A stretch of DNA of 64,000 bases from UBA6912 sp963792895 (GCA_963792895.1 CAWBYA010000007.1:310001-374000); one strand, 5' to 3'; counted from the first letter of the stretch, positions 53,507 to 62,647 are shown. Notes: generated by a model not told the origin, from the sequence alone. Numbers and translations: made by a program.

Positions 53507-54811
53507 TCAGCGCTCCAAGATGAGGGCGCTGCCGAGACCCCCGGCGGCGCACTGGGTGATGAGGGCGGTGCCGGCGTCGCGGCGCACGAGCTCGTTGGAC
53601 ATCGTCAACGCCTGGCGGGCCCCGGTGGCGGCGAACGGGTGGCCGAGCGATATCGATCCGCCGTACAGGTTGAGCTTCCCAGCCGGGATCTCCCCGATTG
53701 CGGTGTTCCTGCCGAGGTAGCGCTTCGCCCACTCTGGGGACGCAAAGGCTTGCAGGTTGGAAAGCATCTGGGCGGCGAACGCCTCGTGCATGTCTACGAC
53801 GTCGATGTCGTCGAGCGTCATGCCGGCCCGGTCGAGCGCGACCGGTGTTGCGAAGGATGGACCCATGAGCATCTGCCACGACGGATCGAGCCCGACGAAC
53901 GCCCACGAACGCACGAAAGCCTTCGGGACCAGCCCGAGCCGCTCCGCTGTCTTCGCCTCCATCAGCATCACGGCCGCTGCCCCGTCCGTGAGCGGTGAGC
54001 TGTTGCCTGCCGTCACGGAGCCGTACTTGCGGTCGAACACGGGTCGCAGCGACGAGAGCTTCTCGATCGTGGTGTCGGCGCGGGGTATGCCGTCGCGGGT
54101 CGCGGTGTCCGTGAACGCGGGCGGGACCGGGAGCGACATGACCTCGTCGTCGAGCACACCCTTCTCCCAGGCCTCGACGGCCTTCATGTGCGAGTCGTAG
54201 GCGTACTGGTCCTGCGCCTCCCGGGAGATGCCGTTCTCCCGCGCCATCTTCTCTGCGGCGTCGCCCATCGTGAGGCCGGACGACAGGTCGGCGAGGGCAG
54301 GCGGCCGGGGAGCGAGATCCTTGGGACGCAGCGAGGCGAACGCTCGCACCTTGCCGGGGAGGTCTTTGGCGCTCGATGCGGCCATGAGGGCATCGACCAC
54401 GGCGTCGTCATACAGGATGGGCGGCTTCGAAAGGCTGTCCGCACCACCTGCGATGACGATCTCGGCATCTCCGGTGAGGATGGCCTGCGCGCCATTGACG
54501 ATCGCTTGTGTGCTGGTCGCACACGCCCTGCTCACGGAGTACGCATCCACGGAGGCGGGAAAGTTCGTGCGCATCGCAACTTCGCGGGCGATGTTCGGGC
54601 CGGCGACGTCCGCAACCACGGCACCGAACACGATTTGATCGACCTCAGCTCGGCCGACGGCCGAACGTTCCATCAGCTCAGTCACGCACGCTGCGGCGAG
54701 ATCGAGCGTCGTCATGTCTCGGTAGACGGTGCCCGCCTTCATGAACGGCGTACGCAGCCCATCCACGATCGCCACGCGCCGCCCACCCACCTTGCCGGGG
54801 TTGTTCTTCAT
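53507..54811 (-). CDS. fadI: acetyl-CoA C-acyltransferase (3-ketoacyl-CoA thiolase)
   Basis: 434 residues. Thiolase catalytic residues are in place: nucleophile Cys in VSRACATSTQAI (about 94-105), catalytic His in GGSISLGHPFAATGARQ and the second Cys in LITQCAAGGLGSALIL. The longer length and KNNPGKVGGRRVAIVDGLRT start resemble FadI of the trifunctional complex. The stop and the fadJ start are one base apart, so the two form a beta-oxidation operon. The 129 bp upstream contain no obvious regulator site. Confidence 0.96.
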   Translation of the reverse strand: MKNNPGKVGGRRVAIVDGLRTPFMKAGTVYRDMTTLDLAAACVTELMERSAVGRAEVDQIVFGAVVADVAGPNIAREVAMRTNFPASVDAYSVSRACATSTQAIVNGAQAILTGDAEIVIAGGADSLSKPPILYDDAVVDALMAASSAKDLPGKVRAFASLRPKDLAPRPPALADLSSGLTMGDAAEKMARENGISREAQDQYAYDSHMKAVEAWEKGVLDDEVMSLPVPPAFTDTATRDGIPRADTTIEKLSSLRPVFDRKYGSVTAGNSSPLTDGAAAVMLMEAKTAERLGLVPKAFVRSWAFVGLDPSWQMLMGPSFATPVALDRAGMTLDDIDVVDMHEAFAAQMLSNLQAFASPEWAKRYLGRNTAIGEIPAGKLNLYGGSISLGHPFAATGARQALTMSNELVRRDAGTALITQCAAGGLGSALILER

Positions 54812-54940
54812 CGAAACCTCTCAGACTTTGAGCGTTCGCTCCAATTCTGGAGTCATCTTACCGGGCAGACCGAACCCTCCCTCCGTGAGGTCGGGGTGAT
54901 CGATTCGCTGGTTGGCACTGCGGCCTGCTGGACTGGTCAC

Positions 54941-55342
54941 ATGGACACCACCGAGACCTTTCCGTTCGCCTTCGACGGCCGCTATGCCTGGATGCTCCGA
55001 CTGCTCGGGGTGAAGAAGGACAACGCCGAAGTCACGGTGGGTGATCGCACGCTGGCCGTCCGATTCGGCCGCTGGAAAGTGCGCACGCCCATCGAGAACA
55101 TCTCAGGCATCGAGGTCACCGAGGGCTACCGCTGGTACAAGGCGATCGGCATCCGTGGATCGCTCGCCGACCACGGACTCACGTTCGGCACGAACGTCGA
55201 CCGGGGTCTGTGCGTGAAGTTCGTCGAAGCGATCCCCGCCCTCTTTGCCGGGAAGGCGTTCCGGCATCCCGGCCTGACCCTCACGGTTGCGGACGTCGAC
55301 GGGCTGGCGGATGCGTTGCGGCGCCACGGCGTTCCGGCCTGA
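54941..55342 (+). CDS. hypothetical PH-like protein
   Basis: 133 residues from ATG 54941. Predominantly beta, in the order FPFAFDGRYAWMLRLLGV, AEVTVGDRTLAVRFGRWKV, TPIENISGIEVTEGYRWYK and VKFVEAIPALFAG, followed by a short C-terminal helix (DVDGLADALRRHG). The Trp/Arg-rich turns resemble bacterial PH-like domains, but I cannot assign a family. Related proteins seem common beside fatty-acid genes in mycolate relatives, an impression only. It is divergent from the thiolase gene. Confidence 0.65.
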   Translation: MDTTETFPFAFDGRYAWMLRLLGVKKDNAEVTVGDRTLAVRFGRWKVRTPIENISGIEVTEGYRWYKAIGIRGSLADHGLTFGTNVDRGLCVKFVEAIPALFAGKAFRHPGLTLTVADVDGLADALRRHGVPA

Positions 55343-56343
55343 TTCGTCCGGTCCACCGATCCATCGATCATGGTTGCTGACGTGAGGAGGCTGCTGAAGC
55401 GGTGGTTCCAGTCGGCGATGTCGTCGAGCGCCACGTTGCCGCCACACAGCAGCAACACCACCTGTGACCCTTTCCCGAACCCGTCTGCGCGGCCATCGGC
55501 GGCGGCCAGGGTGCAGGCGGCCGCCGGCTCGGTGAGCACCTTCATCCGCTCTGCGATGTAGCCGAGTGCCGCAACCGCCTGGGCGTCGCTCACAACGTCG
55601 ACCCCGGCCAGCCGGGTGGCGGCCAATTCGATCGCATCGGCGGCTGCGTATGGCGACCCAAGTGTCTTGGCGATCGATGTGGGCTGGATCGTCACGGCCT
55701 CACCTGCGACGAGCGACCTCGCAAGCGCATCGGCGCCCTCCGTCTCGACGGCCACTATCTCCGTGGAGGGCCGCAGCCCGAGCACGGCGGTCGCTACGCC
55801 TGTGATGAGGCCGCCACCGCCGACGGAAACGAAGAGGTGGCTGAGGGCGGGCACGTCTTCGACGATCTCGAGGCCGACGGTGCCGTTGCCGGCCATCATC
55901 CGCGTGTCGTCGAAAGGGTGCATGGGCGTCCGGCCGGCCGCGGCATGGGCGGCCACCCCCTCCATGGCCGCAGTGATGTCGGGCACCAGTTCGACGGCTG
56001 CGCCGTACCCGCTGGTGGCGTCGACGTAGTGGCGCGGGGTCGTCTCCGGCATGAGGACGAGCGTGTCGACGCCCAGCGTCCTGCCCGCATAGGCCATGCC
56101 CTGGGCGAAGTTCCCGCCGCTGAAGCCGACGACGCCACGGGCGCGCTCCTCGTCGCTGAGCGACAGCATGACGTTGAAGGCGCCTCGGGGCTTGAACGAC
56201 CCGGTCTTCTGGAACAGTTCGAGCTTGACGAACACCTCGGCACCGAGGCGCCGGCTGAGCGATGTGCTGTGCACGGTTGGGGTTCGGTGGACGAGACCGC
56301 TGATTCGGCTCTGCGCCTCGGTCACGTCGGCGAGTGAGATCAC
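55126..56343 (-). CDS. serine/threonine dehydratase-like PLP enzyme
   Basis: 405 residues as read. The first 330 form a complete fold-type II PLP enzyme: KTGSFKPRGAFN (cofactor lysine, about 49-60), GFSGGNFAQGMAYAGR, VSVGGGGLITGVAT (phosphate loop) and a closing VVLLLCGGNVAL. It should deaminate threonine or serine, or racemise serine. No ACT domain is present, so it is the catabolic type. The last 75 residues look non-natural (PWRRNASASPSTSATVRV) and lie opposite the hypothetical gene at 54941, overlapping it by 217 bp. A one-base shift would end the gene near 55368, so a frame error is likely. Confidence 0.85.
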   Translation of the reverse strand: MISLADVTEAQSRISGLVHRTPTVHSTSLSRRLGAEVFVKLELFQKTGSFKPRGAFNVMLSLSDEERARGVVGFSGGNFAQGMAYAGRTLGVDTLVLMPETTPRHYVDATSGYGAAVELVPDITAAMEGVAAHAAAGRTPMHPFDDTRMMAGNGTVGLEIVEDVPALSHLFVSVGGGGLITGVATAVLGLRPSTEIVAVETEGADALARSLVAGEAVTIQPTSIAKTLGSPYAAADAIELAATRLAGVDVVSDAQAVAALGYIAERMKVLTEPAAACTLAAADGRADGFGKGSQVVLLLCGGNVALDDIADWNHRFSSLLTSATMIDGSVDRTNQAGTPWRRNASASPSTSATVRVRPGCRNAFPAKRAGIASTNFTHRPRSTFVPNVSPWSASDPRMPIALYQR

Positions 56344-56362
56344 GCCAGCACGATACGCCGGG

Positions 56363-57724
56363 TCACCACGCCACGGCGACGACCCGAACCTCGGAGGCGA
56401 CGGTCGTGCCGTCGATGATCAGCTCGCCTTCGGCGGCCACGGCGAGGTGGCGGCCGGTGTGATCCAGGGCGAACGAGCTCGGTCCCTCGTAGACGGCGAG
56501 CTGTTCGATGTCCCCGGTGGCTACGTCCATCGCATAGAGCTCGGTGAACTCCGAATCCGTGTCGAAGTAGTTGTACGCCACCAAGAGGCGGTTGCGCACC
56601 GTGTCATAGCCGATGAGTCGATATCCGCCGGAGTCGAGCCCCGCTGCAGCGAGGTCGGCGACGAGTTCGCCCGCCGCGACGCCACCCGTCTCGGGCGAGA
56701 AACTCCACACGGACCCGGCGGTATCCAAGACGAACACGCTGGTGAGGCCCTCTATGACGTTCCACAACTCGTAGCCTTCGTCGACATCGCCGCTGAGTGG
56801 CACGATCTGGCGCACCTCGCTGCCCGTCACGACATCCCTGAGGACGATCGTGTCGATCGGTGCGAGCACGAACTGCGGTTCGGCGGGGTCCGGGTAGCAG
56901 TCCGAGGACGCGAGGTACAGCAGCGTCACTCCGTCGAGCGACACACGAGGGTAGAACCCGTCCCCTGACTTCTCGGTGCGACCCGTCGCGAGATCCAAGC
57001 GCTCGAGGTGGCCGTCAGAAGCGTCACATGAGAACCAGAAGTCCTCAGCGCCAACCGAGTAGTCGATCGTGAGGCCGTCGGCAGCGAGTGCAGGCGCGCT
57101 GGGATACGATCCGTCGCCGCCGAACGAGGTGTCGATCGTGCGGATGACCTCGCCGCTCGTGGCCGACACGACGACGAGCTGGGCGTCCTCCGTGACGGCC
57201 ACGATGGTCCCGGCTTCGTAGCCGACGGGCTCGTTGGGATCGCCGCCGAGGTAGCGGGGGTAGCAGTCGGAGACCAGGTTCGCGACCTCACCGCACGCGG
57301 CGGCCGCTTCCCAGGAGAACTCGTACGGCCGCGTGTAGATGACCCAGAAGCCCGGATTGAGCGACGGGTAATCGTCGCTCAGGAGAACGCCGGCCGCCGG
57401 CACCCCGAGCTTCTCTGCCACGGTCCGCGCCTGCTCGGCCGTGTTCTCGGCCACCGGCAGCGAGGCGAGCACCGCAGTCCAGCTGTCGAATGGCAGCGGG
57501 CGGGTGGGCGGTGCCCCTCCTGCCGTCGAGGTGGTGGTGGCCGTCGTCGTGGTCGACGAGCTCGGCGGCATCGAGGTTGTGGTCGTCGGGCCGGCCAGTG
57601 AGGTGGATGTCGGCTGGAGGGCACCGGTCGTCGAGGTGGTTTCGCCGGCATCACCAGCGCAACCCGCCGCGACCACCAGGAGGGCGGCTGCAAGGAGCAG
57701 GCGGCGGGGCGGATTGTGGGCCAT
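56363..57724 (-). CDS. beta-propeller-like lipoprotein, unknown function
   Basis: 453 residues from ATG 57724. Signal with lipobox VVAAGC (Cys22), then a Ser/Thr-rich linker to about 75. A globular segment (SWTAVLASLPVAENTAEQAR) is followed by a WD/YVTN-like series of strands (IVAVTEDAQLVVVSATSGEV, LERLDLATGRTEKSGDGF, IVLRDVVTGSEVRQIVPL, YAMDVATGDIEQLAVYEG), as in actinobacterial propeller lipoproteins. Four to six blades are plausible. The cysteines in AAAACGEVANLVSDCYP probably pair. The function is unknown. The 379 bp upstream contain no obvious promoter. Confidence 0.78.
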   Translation of the reverse strand: MAHNPPRRLLLAAALLVVAAGCAGDAGETTSTTGALQPTSTSLAGPTTTTSMPPSSSTTTTATTTSTAGGAPPTRPLPFDSWTAVLASLPVAENTAEQARTVAEKLGVPAAGVLLSDDYPSLNPGFWVIYTRPYEFSWEAAAACGEVANLVSDCYPRYLGGDPNEPVGYEAGTIVAVTEDAQLVVVSATSGEVIRTIDTSFGGDGSYPSAPALAADGLTIDYSVGAEDFWFSCDASDGHLERLDLATGRTEKSGDGFYPRVSLDGVTLLYLASSDCYPDPAEPQFVLAPIDTIVLRDVVTGSEVRQIVPLSGDVDEGYELWNVIEGLTSVFVLDTAGSVWSFSPETGGVAAGELVADLAAAGLDSGGYRLIGYDTVRNRLLVAYNYFDTDSEFTELYAMDVATGDIEQLAVYEGPSSFALDHTGRHLAVAAEGELIIDGTTVASEVRVVAVAW

Positions 57725-58103
57725 GGCATAGACGCTACATCTCAGGATGCCGGTTCGGTGGCCGACGCTCTCAGCAGCGACCCAAGCCGCACTGCCAATC
57801 AGAAAGGCCGGCCATACCGCAGCCCATCGAGTCGCCGCCTCTTGCGACGGACAACGGAGAACAGTCGCCCGAGGTGGCGGCTGCAGTCGTCGGGTCGTCT
57901 GACCGGCTGGGACCGTCGGTGATCTCGCAGCGGACAGCGCGACGCAGGCGGCCGCCTTTGGTGAGGCTTCGCAACCGCACTTCGAGCGGCCATCCGAGTC
58001 GCCAAGTCCCCCGAATCCGACGGTTGGCCACAGTCGATCCTGGCGGCGTCGTGGCGAACCTCGCAGTGCACCGCTGATATCCGGCGACGACCTCGACCGA
58101 ATC
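57725..58103. other. 379-bp stretch without a supported gene
   Basis: Several frames are open on both strands, as expected at this GC content, but none has a ribosome site or a protein-like composition. It separates the propeller lipoprotein from the broken membrane gene and may include the decayed 5' part of the latter. Confidence 0.5.
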
Positions 58104-58888
58104 GTGGCCGTCCTCAACAAGCTCGGCTCTCGATTCTCCCAGCCGTCACCGCAGCAGGCACGGCTTGCCACCCGCATCTCCATCGCCGCATGTGAGCTCT
58201 CGATCCTGGCCCGCGACCGAAAGGCGCGCAGCGAGCCGTGGGCCCGAGCGGCCACGGGCCTCATTGCCGCCGCACGCAGTGCGCTCGATGCCCGCCAGAT
58301 CGTCGATGGATGGCAGTTGCTCCGTGCTGCGGAGCCGCCACCTCGTCGAAGGCCGGGCCGCCGAAGAGCTCGAGGATCAGCTCGCGCTCACTCGCCAGCG
58401 GCTCGCCGAGCTTGCACCGGAGGCCGCATCGGCCCTCCCGGCGCCCCAAGCTTCGGATCTCAGAGGCCTCCGCTCGACCGTCCGCAGAATCCGTGGCCTT
58501 CTCGACGCCTACCTCGACGAGCTCGATCGGATCACGGACCAGCGCGCCCGCATGCTCGGCCGCATCGCCGTGTTGCTCGTCGGCGTCCTTGTCATGGCGG
58601 GTTTTGCCGTCGCCGCTGGGCTGCCCGGGGCGGGCGCCGGTGAGGTGCTCACACGACTCGGCGCCTTCACGACGGTGGTTGGTCGTGGCGTCGCAGGCGC
58701 TGTGATCAGTCGGGCGCTCCACGGCGAACGCAACGCCGGGTTCCGAATCGTCGAGGCAACCAATCCGATGTTCTTCATCCTCTTTCCGCCTCGGGAGCGG
58801 CGGCGTCGCCGCACTGGGGGTTGCCGTAGTGCTCCAGTCCGACCTCCAGGGTCTGTTCACGGCTGCGGGGGCAGCTGCCTACCGGTAG
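58104..58888 (+). pseudogene. hypothetical membrane protein gene with two frameshifts
   Basis: A single protein can be followed through three frames. Part 1: VAVLNKLGSRFSQPSPQQAR to RQIVDGWQLLRA. Part 2 after about 58330: SRHLVEGRAAEELEDQLALT, helical coiled-coil-like text, and a membrane helix IAVLLVGVLVMAGFAVAAGL. Part 3 after about 58790: RLGSGGVAALGVAVVLQSDL and GLFTAAGAAAYR ending at TAG 58886. Each junction needs removal of one base; the second is at a TTT run. The product would be about 260 residues with an N-terminal helical domain and two or three membrane segments. No family is recognised. Confidence 0.65.
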
Positions 58889-59030
58889 CTCTGGCGGCGG
58901 GATTCGCCGAACGGTTGGCGGATCGGGTCTATGCGCAGACCGAGGCCGGCTGTGCACCCCTGGCCGCCGGCTCCCTCGGCGTCGAGGACATCTGAAACGC
59001 GTCCCGGGTCTGTAGCTGTCGATCGCTCGC

Positions 59031-59786
59031 TCAGCCATGCTTGCGCACGCGCCACACTTCTTCGGACGGCCATTGCCTCGCCCACTCGGCGGTCACCCAC
59101 GGGAAAGTGGTGACGGCCCCTTCGGACGGCCGCAGCTCGATCAAGTCGAGGATCTCGAAGCCGCCGGCGCGAAGAACACGAATCCAGTCGCCGTGGCTGA
59201 GGTGGAACTCGACAACGGGGGGATCGTCGTCCCAGTCGAACCGATGCATCCCGAACTGTGGCCGAACCAGCATCGGCCCGGCAGGGATGGTTGCGTCATC
59301 GTGGACGCACATCATCACCAGGGTGCTGTTCCCGAGGAAGACGAGCTCCCCGCCGGGGCGGAGAACCCGGGCGGCCTCGGGGATCCACGCGTATGGATCA
59401 GCCCAGATGGCAGCCCCATACTCCGAGATGGCGAAGTCGAACGACTCGTCGCGGAATGGGAGCCGCTCGGCGCGGGCCTCGACCAGGGGGAAGTGGAGGT
59501 CGAACTCGGCCTGGAACATGCGAGCGCTCGCCAACTGAGCGGGCGTCGGGTCGATGCCGACGGGCCGCGCTCCGCGACGGGCCAGCCATGCGGACACGTA
59601 GGCGGTCCCGCAGCCGAGTTCGATGGCGTCGAGTCCCGAAACGTCCGGCAGCATGCCGACCTCGGTCTCGGGGATGCCCCATATGCCCCACTTCGGTTCG
59701 TCCGCCCAGCTGCGCCTGCCCGGCTCGACCCAATTGGCGGCATCCTCCGTCCAGGCGTGGCGATTCACCTCGAGGTAGTCGCTCAC
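59031..59786 (-). CDS. class I SAM-dependent methyltransferase
   Basis: 251 residues with a Rossmann-type methyltransferase core: DAIELGCGTAYVSAWLARRG (motif I, about 53-72), PVGIDPTPAQLASARM (motif II acid), ERLPFRDESFDFAISEYGA and ARVLRPGGELVFLGN. Such proteins methylate small molecules; the acceptor is unknown. The start overlaps the stop of the LigD-type polymerase gene by four bases, so the two are translationally coupled. Confidence 0.9.
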   Translation of the reverse strand: MSDYLEVNRHAWTEDAANWVEPGRRSWADEPKWGIWGIPETEVGMLPDVSGLDAIELGCGTAYVSAWLARRGARPVGIDPTPAQLASARMFQAEFDLHFPLVEARAERLPFRDESFDFAISEYGAAIWADPYAWIPEAARVLRPGGELVFLGNSTLVMMCVHDDATIPAGPMLVRPQFGMHRFDWDDDPPVVEFHLSHGDWIRVLRAGGFEILDLIELRPSEGAVTTFPWVTAEWARQWPSEEVWRVRKHG

Positions 59787-60778
59787 TCCCAGTTCTCCGC
59801 TCGCTTTTTCGAGGGTTGCACCCTGGGCGGCTCACCCGGCATCTTCGGGTAGTGGGGTGGCCACGGGGCGTCTCCGATCCCCGCTGCCTCGTCGGAGGCG
59901 ACCATCGCGAGCACGGGTTCGAGCCTGCCGGCCGCCTCGTCGATGCCCTGCGTCAGGTCGCCGACCTCCTCCCAGCGGTCCTTGAAGGCCATCAGGTCCA
60001 TGGCGGTGTGGTCGATGGTGGCGAGCTCGTCCCATCGAAACGGCGTCGACACCCAGCCGGTGTGGCGGACCGAGTAGGCGCTGGCGATCGTCTTGTCCCA
60101 TGCGTTCTGGTTGTAGTCGATGAAGACGCCTTCGCGTTCTTCCTTCCACCATGCCGTGGTGGCCAAGGGATGGCGGCGCTCCACCTCACGGGCCAGGGCG
60201 AGCCCGGCTCGGCGCACCTGGTAGAAGTCCCACTCCTGAGCGAGCCGGACGTAGATGTGGATCCCGCGATTGCCTGACGTCTTGGGCCAGCCCGTCAGCC
60301 CTACCTCGTCGAGCACGGCTTTGACGACGTGGGCAACCTCTCTGGCCGCGTCGAAGTCGTGGCCCTCGGTGGGGTCCAGGTCGATGCGCAGCTCGTCGGG
60401 ATGGTCGAGATCGTTGGCCCGTGCGTTCCAGGGGTTGAGGTCGATGCAGTTCTGCTGCGCCATCCAGATCACGTCGCCCTCGTCGAGCGGCAGGAACATG
60501 CGGCCGGGCCGCGCCGAGGGGAACCGCACGTCGACGAGCGTCCTGGCCTGCTTGGGGCGCTTCACGTAGAGCGGATCCGCTCCCACCCCGGCGTTCCAGC
60601 GCTTCAGCATCGTCGGGCGGTTGGCGACCCCGCGTAGCGCGGCTTCCGCACACATGACGAAATGCTCGACGAGAGCGAGCTTCGTCCAGCCCTGGTCAGG
60701 GAACATCACCTTGTCCGGGCTGGAGATGCGGATTTCCCGCCCGGCGGCTTCGACGATCCGGATGTCCCTCGATGGCAT
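59783..60778 (-). CDS. LigD-type primase/polymerase domain protein
   Basis: 331 residues corresponding to the stand-alone PolDom of bacterial non-homologous end joining. Motifs: ISSPDKVMFPDQGWTKLAL at the N-terminus, MLKRWNAGVG, MFLPLDEGDVIWMAQQNCID, DELRIDLDPTEGHDFDAAR (DxD metal site, about 128-146) and KTSGNRGIHIYVRL (catalytic His). It lacks the ligase and nuclease domains of full LigD, and no ku gene is seen nearby. It may fill gaps with ribonucleotides or act in repair with a ligase encoded elsewhere. It is upstream of, and overlaps, the methyltransferase gene. Confidence 0.93.
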   Translation of the reverse strand: MPSRDIRIVEAAGREIRISSPDKVMFPDQGWTKLALVEHFVMCAEAALRGVANRPTMLKRWNAGVGADPLYVKRPKQARTLVDVRFPSARPGRMFLPLDEGDVIWMAQQNCIDLNPWNARANDLDHPDELRIDLDPTEGHDFDAAREVAHVVKAVLDEVGLTGWPKTSGNRGIHIYVRLAQEWDFYQVRRAGLALAREVERRHPLATTAWWKEEREGVFIDYNQNAWDKTIASAYSVRHTGWVSTPFRWDELATIDHTAMDLMAFKDRWEEVGDLTQGIDEAAGRLEPVLAMVASDEAAGIGDAPWPPHYPKMPGEPPRVQPSKKRAENWE

Positions 60779-60856
60779 GCGTCATTGTCGCACGACGCGA
60801 CCCTGGCGGTCCGGGTAACGTCGTAGCGGGGAGTGGCCAAGGAGGGAGACGGGGGA

Positions 60857-61975
60857 ATGAGACGCAAGGCCGTTGTCGTCGGAGCCGGGGTGTTCGGCGC
60901 CTCGATCGCCGACTATCTCGCTGCGAATCGCTGGAAAGTCGAACTGATCGAGCAGTACGAGCCCGGGCACGCCCGCCAGTCGAGCGGTGGCGAGACGCGG
61001 CTGATTCGCTACAGCCACGGCACCGCAGACTGGTACAGCGTGCTCGCCTACCGGGCTCGGGAGTTGTGGCACGACCTCGAGCGTGACTCCGGTGAGCAAC
61101 TGTTCCTGCGGTCTGGCGTGGTGTGGTTCGCCCATCGGGAAGGGGGATGGGAGTCCGACAGCGCAGCCACGCTCGCCAGGCTCGGCATTCCCGCCCGCCT
61201 GATCGAGTCAGCAGATCTGGAACGCATGTTCCCCAGCATCGAGACACGTGATCTGGCCTTTGCTCTCCACGAGCCGCAGGGAGGCGTCCTGCTGGCGAGG
61301 CGAGCAGTGCGCGCCCTGGTGCGAAGGGCACGCCGGCGCGGCGTCACGTTGACCGCGGCACCGGCCCGACCGGATGGGGATGGTGTGACGGTGGGCGGCG
61401 AGCGCAGGCGAGCCGATGTCGTCGTGTGGGCGTGCGGGCCTTGGCTGCCAAAGCTCTTTCCGGGCACGGTGGCGGCAGCCGTCACGCACCAAGACGTCGT
61501 CTACCTCGGCGCACCACCAGGGTGGGCAACGCCCGACGTTCCCGGGTGGGTCGACTACGACGGGGCGATGTACGGCACGGGGGACGTCGAAGGTTTGGGC
61601 TTCAAGGTCGGTCCCGATTTCGAAGGGGATCCGATCGACCCCGACACGCTCGACCGCCTGCCCAGTCAGCGGAGCATCGACGTGGCTCGGACCTACATGA
61701 AGCGGCGCTTCCCGGCGTTGGGCGCGGCAGCGGTCGTCATGACCCGAACCTGCCAGTACACGTCGACGCCGGACGCCAACTGGATCGTGGCGCCGCATCC
61801 GGAGCACCCGAGCGTGTGGATCGTCGGTGGTGGCTCCGGCCACGGCTTCAAGCACGGCCCCGCACTCGGCGAGTACGTCGGCGGCCTCGTCGCAGGCAAC
61901 ATCGCACCCGACCCCAACCTCGGGCTCGGGCGACGCGACGTGGGCCGCAACCTGCGCACGGCCGGCGTTCAATAG
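60857..61975 (+). CDS. FAD-dependent amine oxidoreductase (sarcosine/N-methyltryptophan oxidase-like)
   Basis: 372 residues from ATG 60857. The FAD Rossmann motif KAVVVGAGVFGASIADYLA (about 4-22) starts the protein, followed by ELIEQYEPGHARQSSGGETR (covalent-flavin loop region of the MSOX family), RYSHGTADWYSVLAYRARELW and a closing PSVWIVGGGSGHGFKHGPAL. The family oxidises secondary or methylated amino acids with oxygen. The Cys that anchors FAD covalently is found only as CQYTSTPDANWI near residue 305, in line with MSOX. The substrate is unknown. Confidence 0.88.
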   Translation: MRRKAVVVGAGVFGASIADYLAANRWKVELIEQYEPGHARQSSGGETRLIRYSHGTADWYSVLAYRARELWHDLERDSGEQLFLRSGVVWFAHREGGWESDSAATLARLGIPARLIESADLERMFPSIETRDLAFALHEPQGGVLLARRAVRALVRRARRRGVTLTAAPARPDGDGVTVGGERRRADVVVWACGPWLPKLFPGTVAAAVTHQDVVYLGAPPGWATPDVPGWVDYDGAMYGTGDVEGLGFKVGPDFEGDPIDPDTLDRLPSQRSIDVARTYMKRRFPALGAAAVVMTRTCQYTSTPDANWIVAPHPEHPSVWIVGGGSGHGFKHGPALGEYVGGLVAGNIAPDPNLGLGRRDVGRNLRTAGVQ

Positions 61976-62013
61976 CGCCGGATTCCGCGGCCGGCTTCCT
62001 TCTCCGAACGAGC

Positions 62014-62047
62014 GACGGCCCGCCCCTGAGTCCAGGGGCGGGCCGTC
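62014..62047. terminator. strong hairpin terminator between convergent genes
   Basis: A perfect 14-bp GC-rich stem (62014-62027 with 62034-62047) and a 6-base loop lie between the FAD oxidoreductase and the convergent hsp20 gene. Confidence 0.9.
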
Positions 62048-62073
62048 TACGTCTCAGCGGCGGGAGGGAGGGA

Positions 62074-62487
62074 TCACCGCTGGACTTCGATGGCCACCTT
62101 CCGAGGCAGCACCTCGGGCTTCTTCGGCACGGTGACCTCGAGAATGCCGTCCTTTGAGCTTGCGGTGATCGACTCGGGGTCGACGCCCTCAGGGAGGAGG
62201 ACGGTTCGCTTGAACTGCCCCTCGAAGATCTCCTTGCGGTGGAAGTTGCCGCTCTCGCTCTCGTTCTCGAAGGCGCGATTGCCGGTGATGGTGAGCGTTC
62301 CACCTTCGACCGTCACGTCGAGCGTGTCGGCGTCGATTCCGGGGACTTCGGCGCGTACGACGAGATTCGCATCACGCTCGAAGACGTCCACTCGGGGCAA
62401 CCACATGCCGGTACGCGGGGTTGGTGAGTCGAAGAGGCGATCGAGATCGCGGACGAGCTCGAAGGGATCGAAGCGGACGAGACTCAT
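62074..62487 (-). CDS. small heat shock protein Hsp20 (alpha-crystallin family)
   Basis: 137 residues. The alpha-crystallin domain (about 28-125) is complete: WLPRVDVFERDANLVVRAEV, PGIDADTLDVTVEGGTLTIT and SSKDGILEVTVPKK, ending with the PRKVAIEVQR tail. It holds unfolding proteins during heat stress for the DnaK and ClpB systems encoded earlier in the window. AGGAGGT lies six bases before the start. A well-formed promoter overlapped by an inverted repeat lies upstream. Confidence 0.96.
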   Translation of the reverse strand: MSLVRFDPFELVRDLDRLFDSPTPRTGMWLPRVDVFERDANLVVRAEVPGIDADTLDVTVEGGTLTITGNRAFENESESGNFHRKEIFEGQFKRTVLLPEGVDPESITASSKDGILEVTVPKKPEVLPRKVAIEVQR

Positions 62488-62536
62488 TGCTGCACCTCCT
62501 GTGGGGTGAACTTTACTGTGTTTGCCAACACCAAGA

Positions 62537-62566
62537 AATCTAAGTGTATTTCGCTCAGATTGTCAA
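62537..62566 (-). promoter_or_regulatory. hsp20 promoter with overlapping inverted repeat
   Basis: Minus strand: perfect -35 TTGACA (62561-62566), 17-bp spacer, -10 TTAGAT (62538-62543). An 8-bp dyad AATCTAAG-N9-CTCAGATT (62537-62544 and 62554-62561, one mismatch) covers the -10 and the upstream edge, so a repressor may bind there. It does not match the HspR consensus. Confidence 0.7.
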
Positions 62567-62647
62567 GATCGAAGTTTCCGTTCATCCGTCCGAGGGGTGG
62601 GTGTCGTACGTGAAGTAACTGCTCGGTCTCGGAAGGAGATCCCCAAC

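Noticed and set aside
51310..53523. Long open frames opposite the fadJ gene
   Set aside because: They are antisense images of a clearly conserved beta-oxidation gene and lack start signals.
57771..58031. 86-residue minus-strand open frame upstream of the propeller lipoprotein
   Set aside because: There is no ribosome site or conserved pattern. It is listed as an unsupported stretch.
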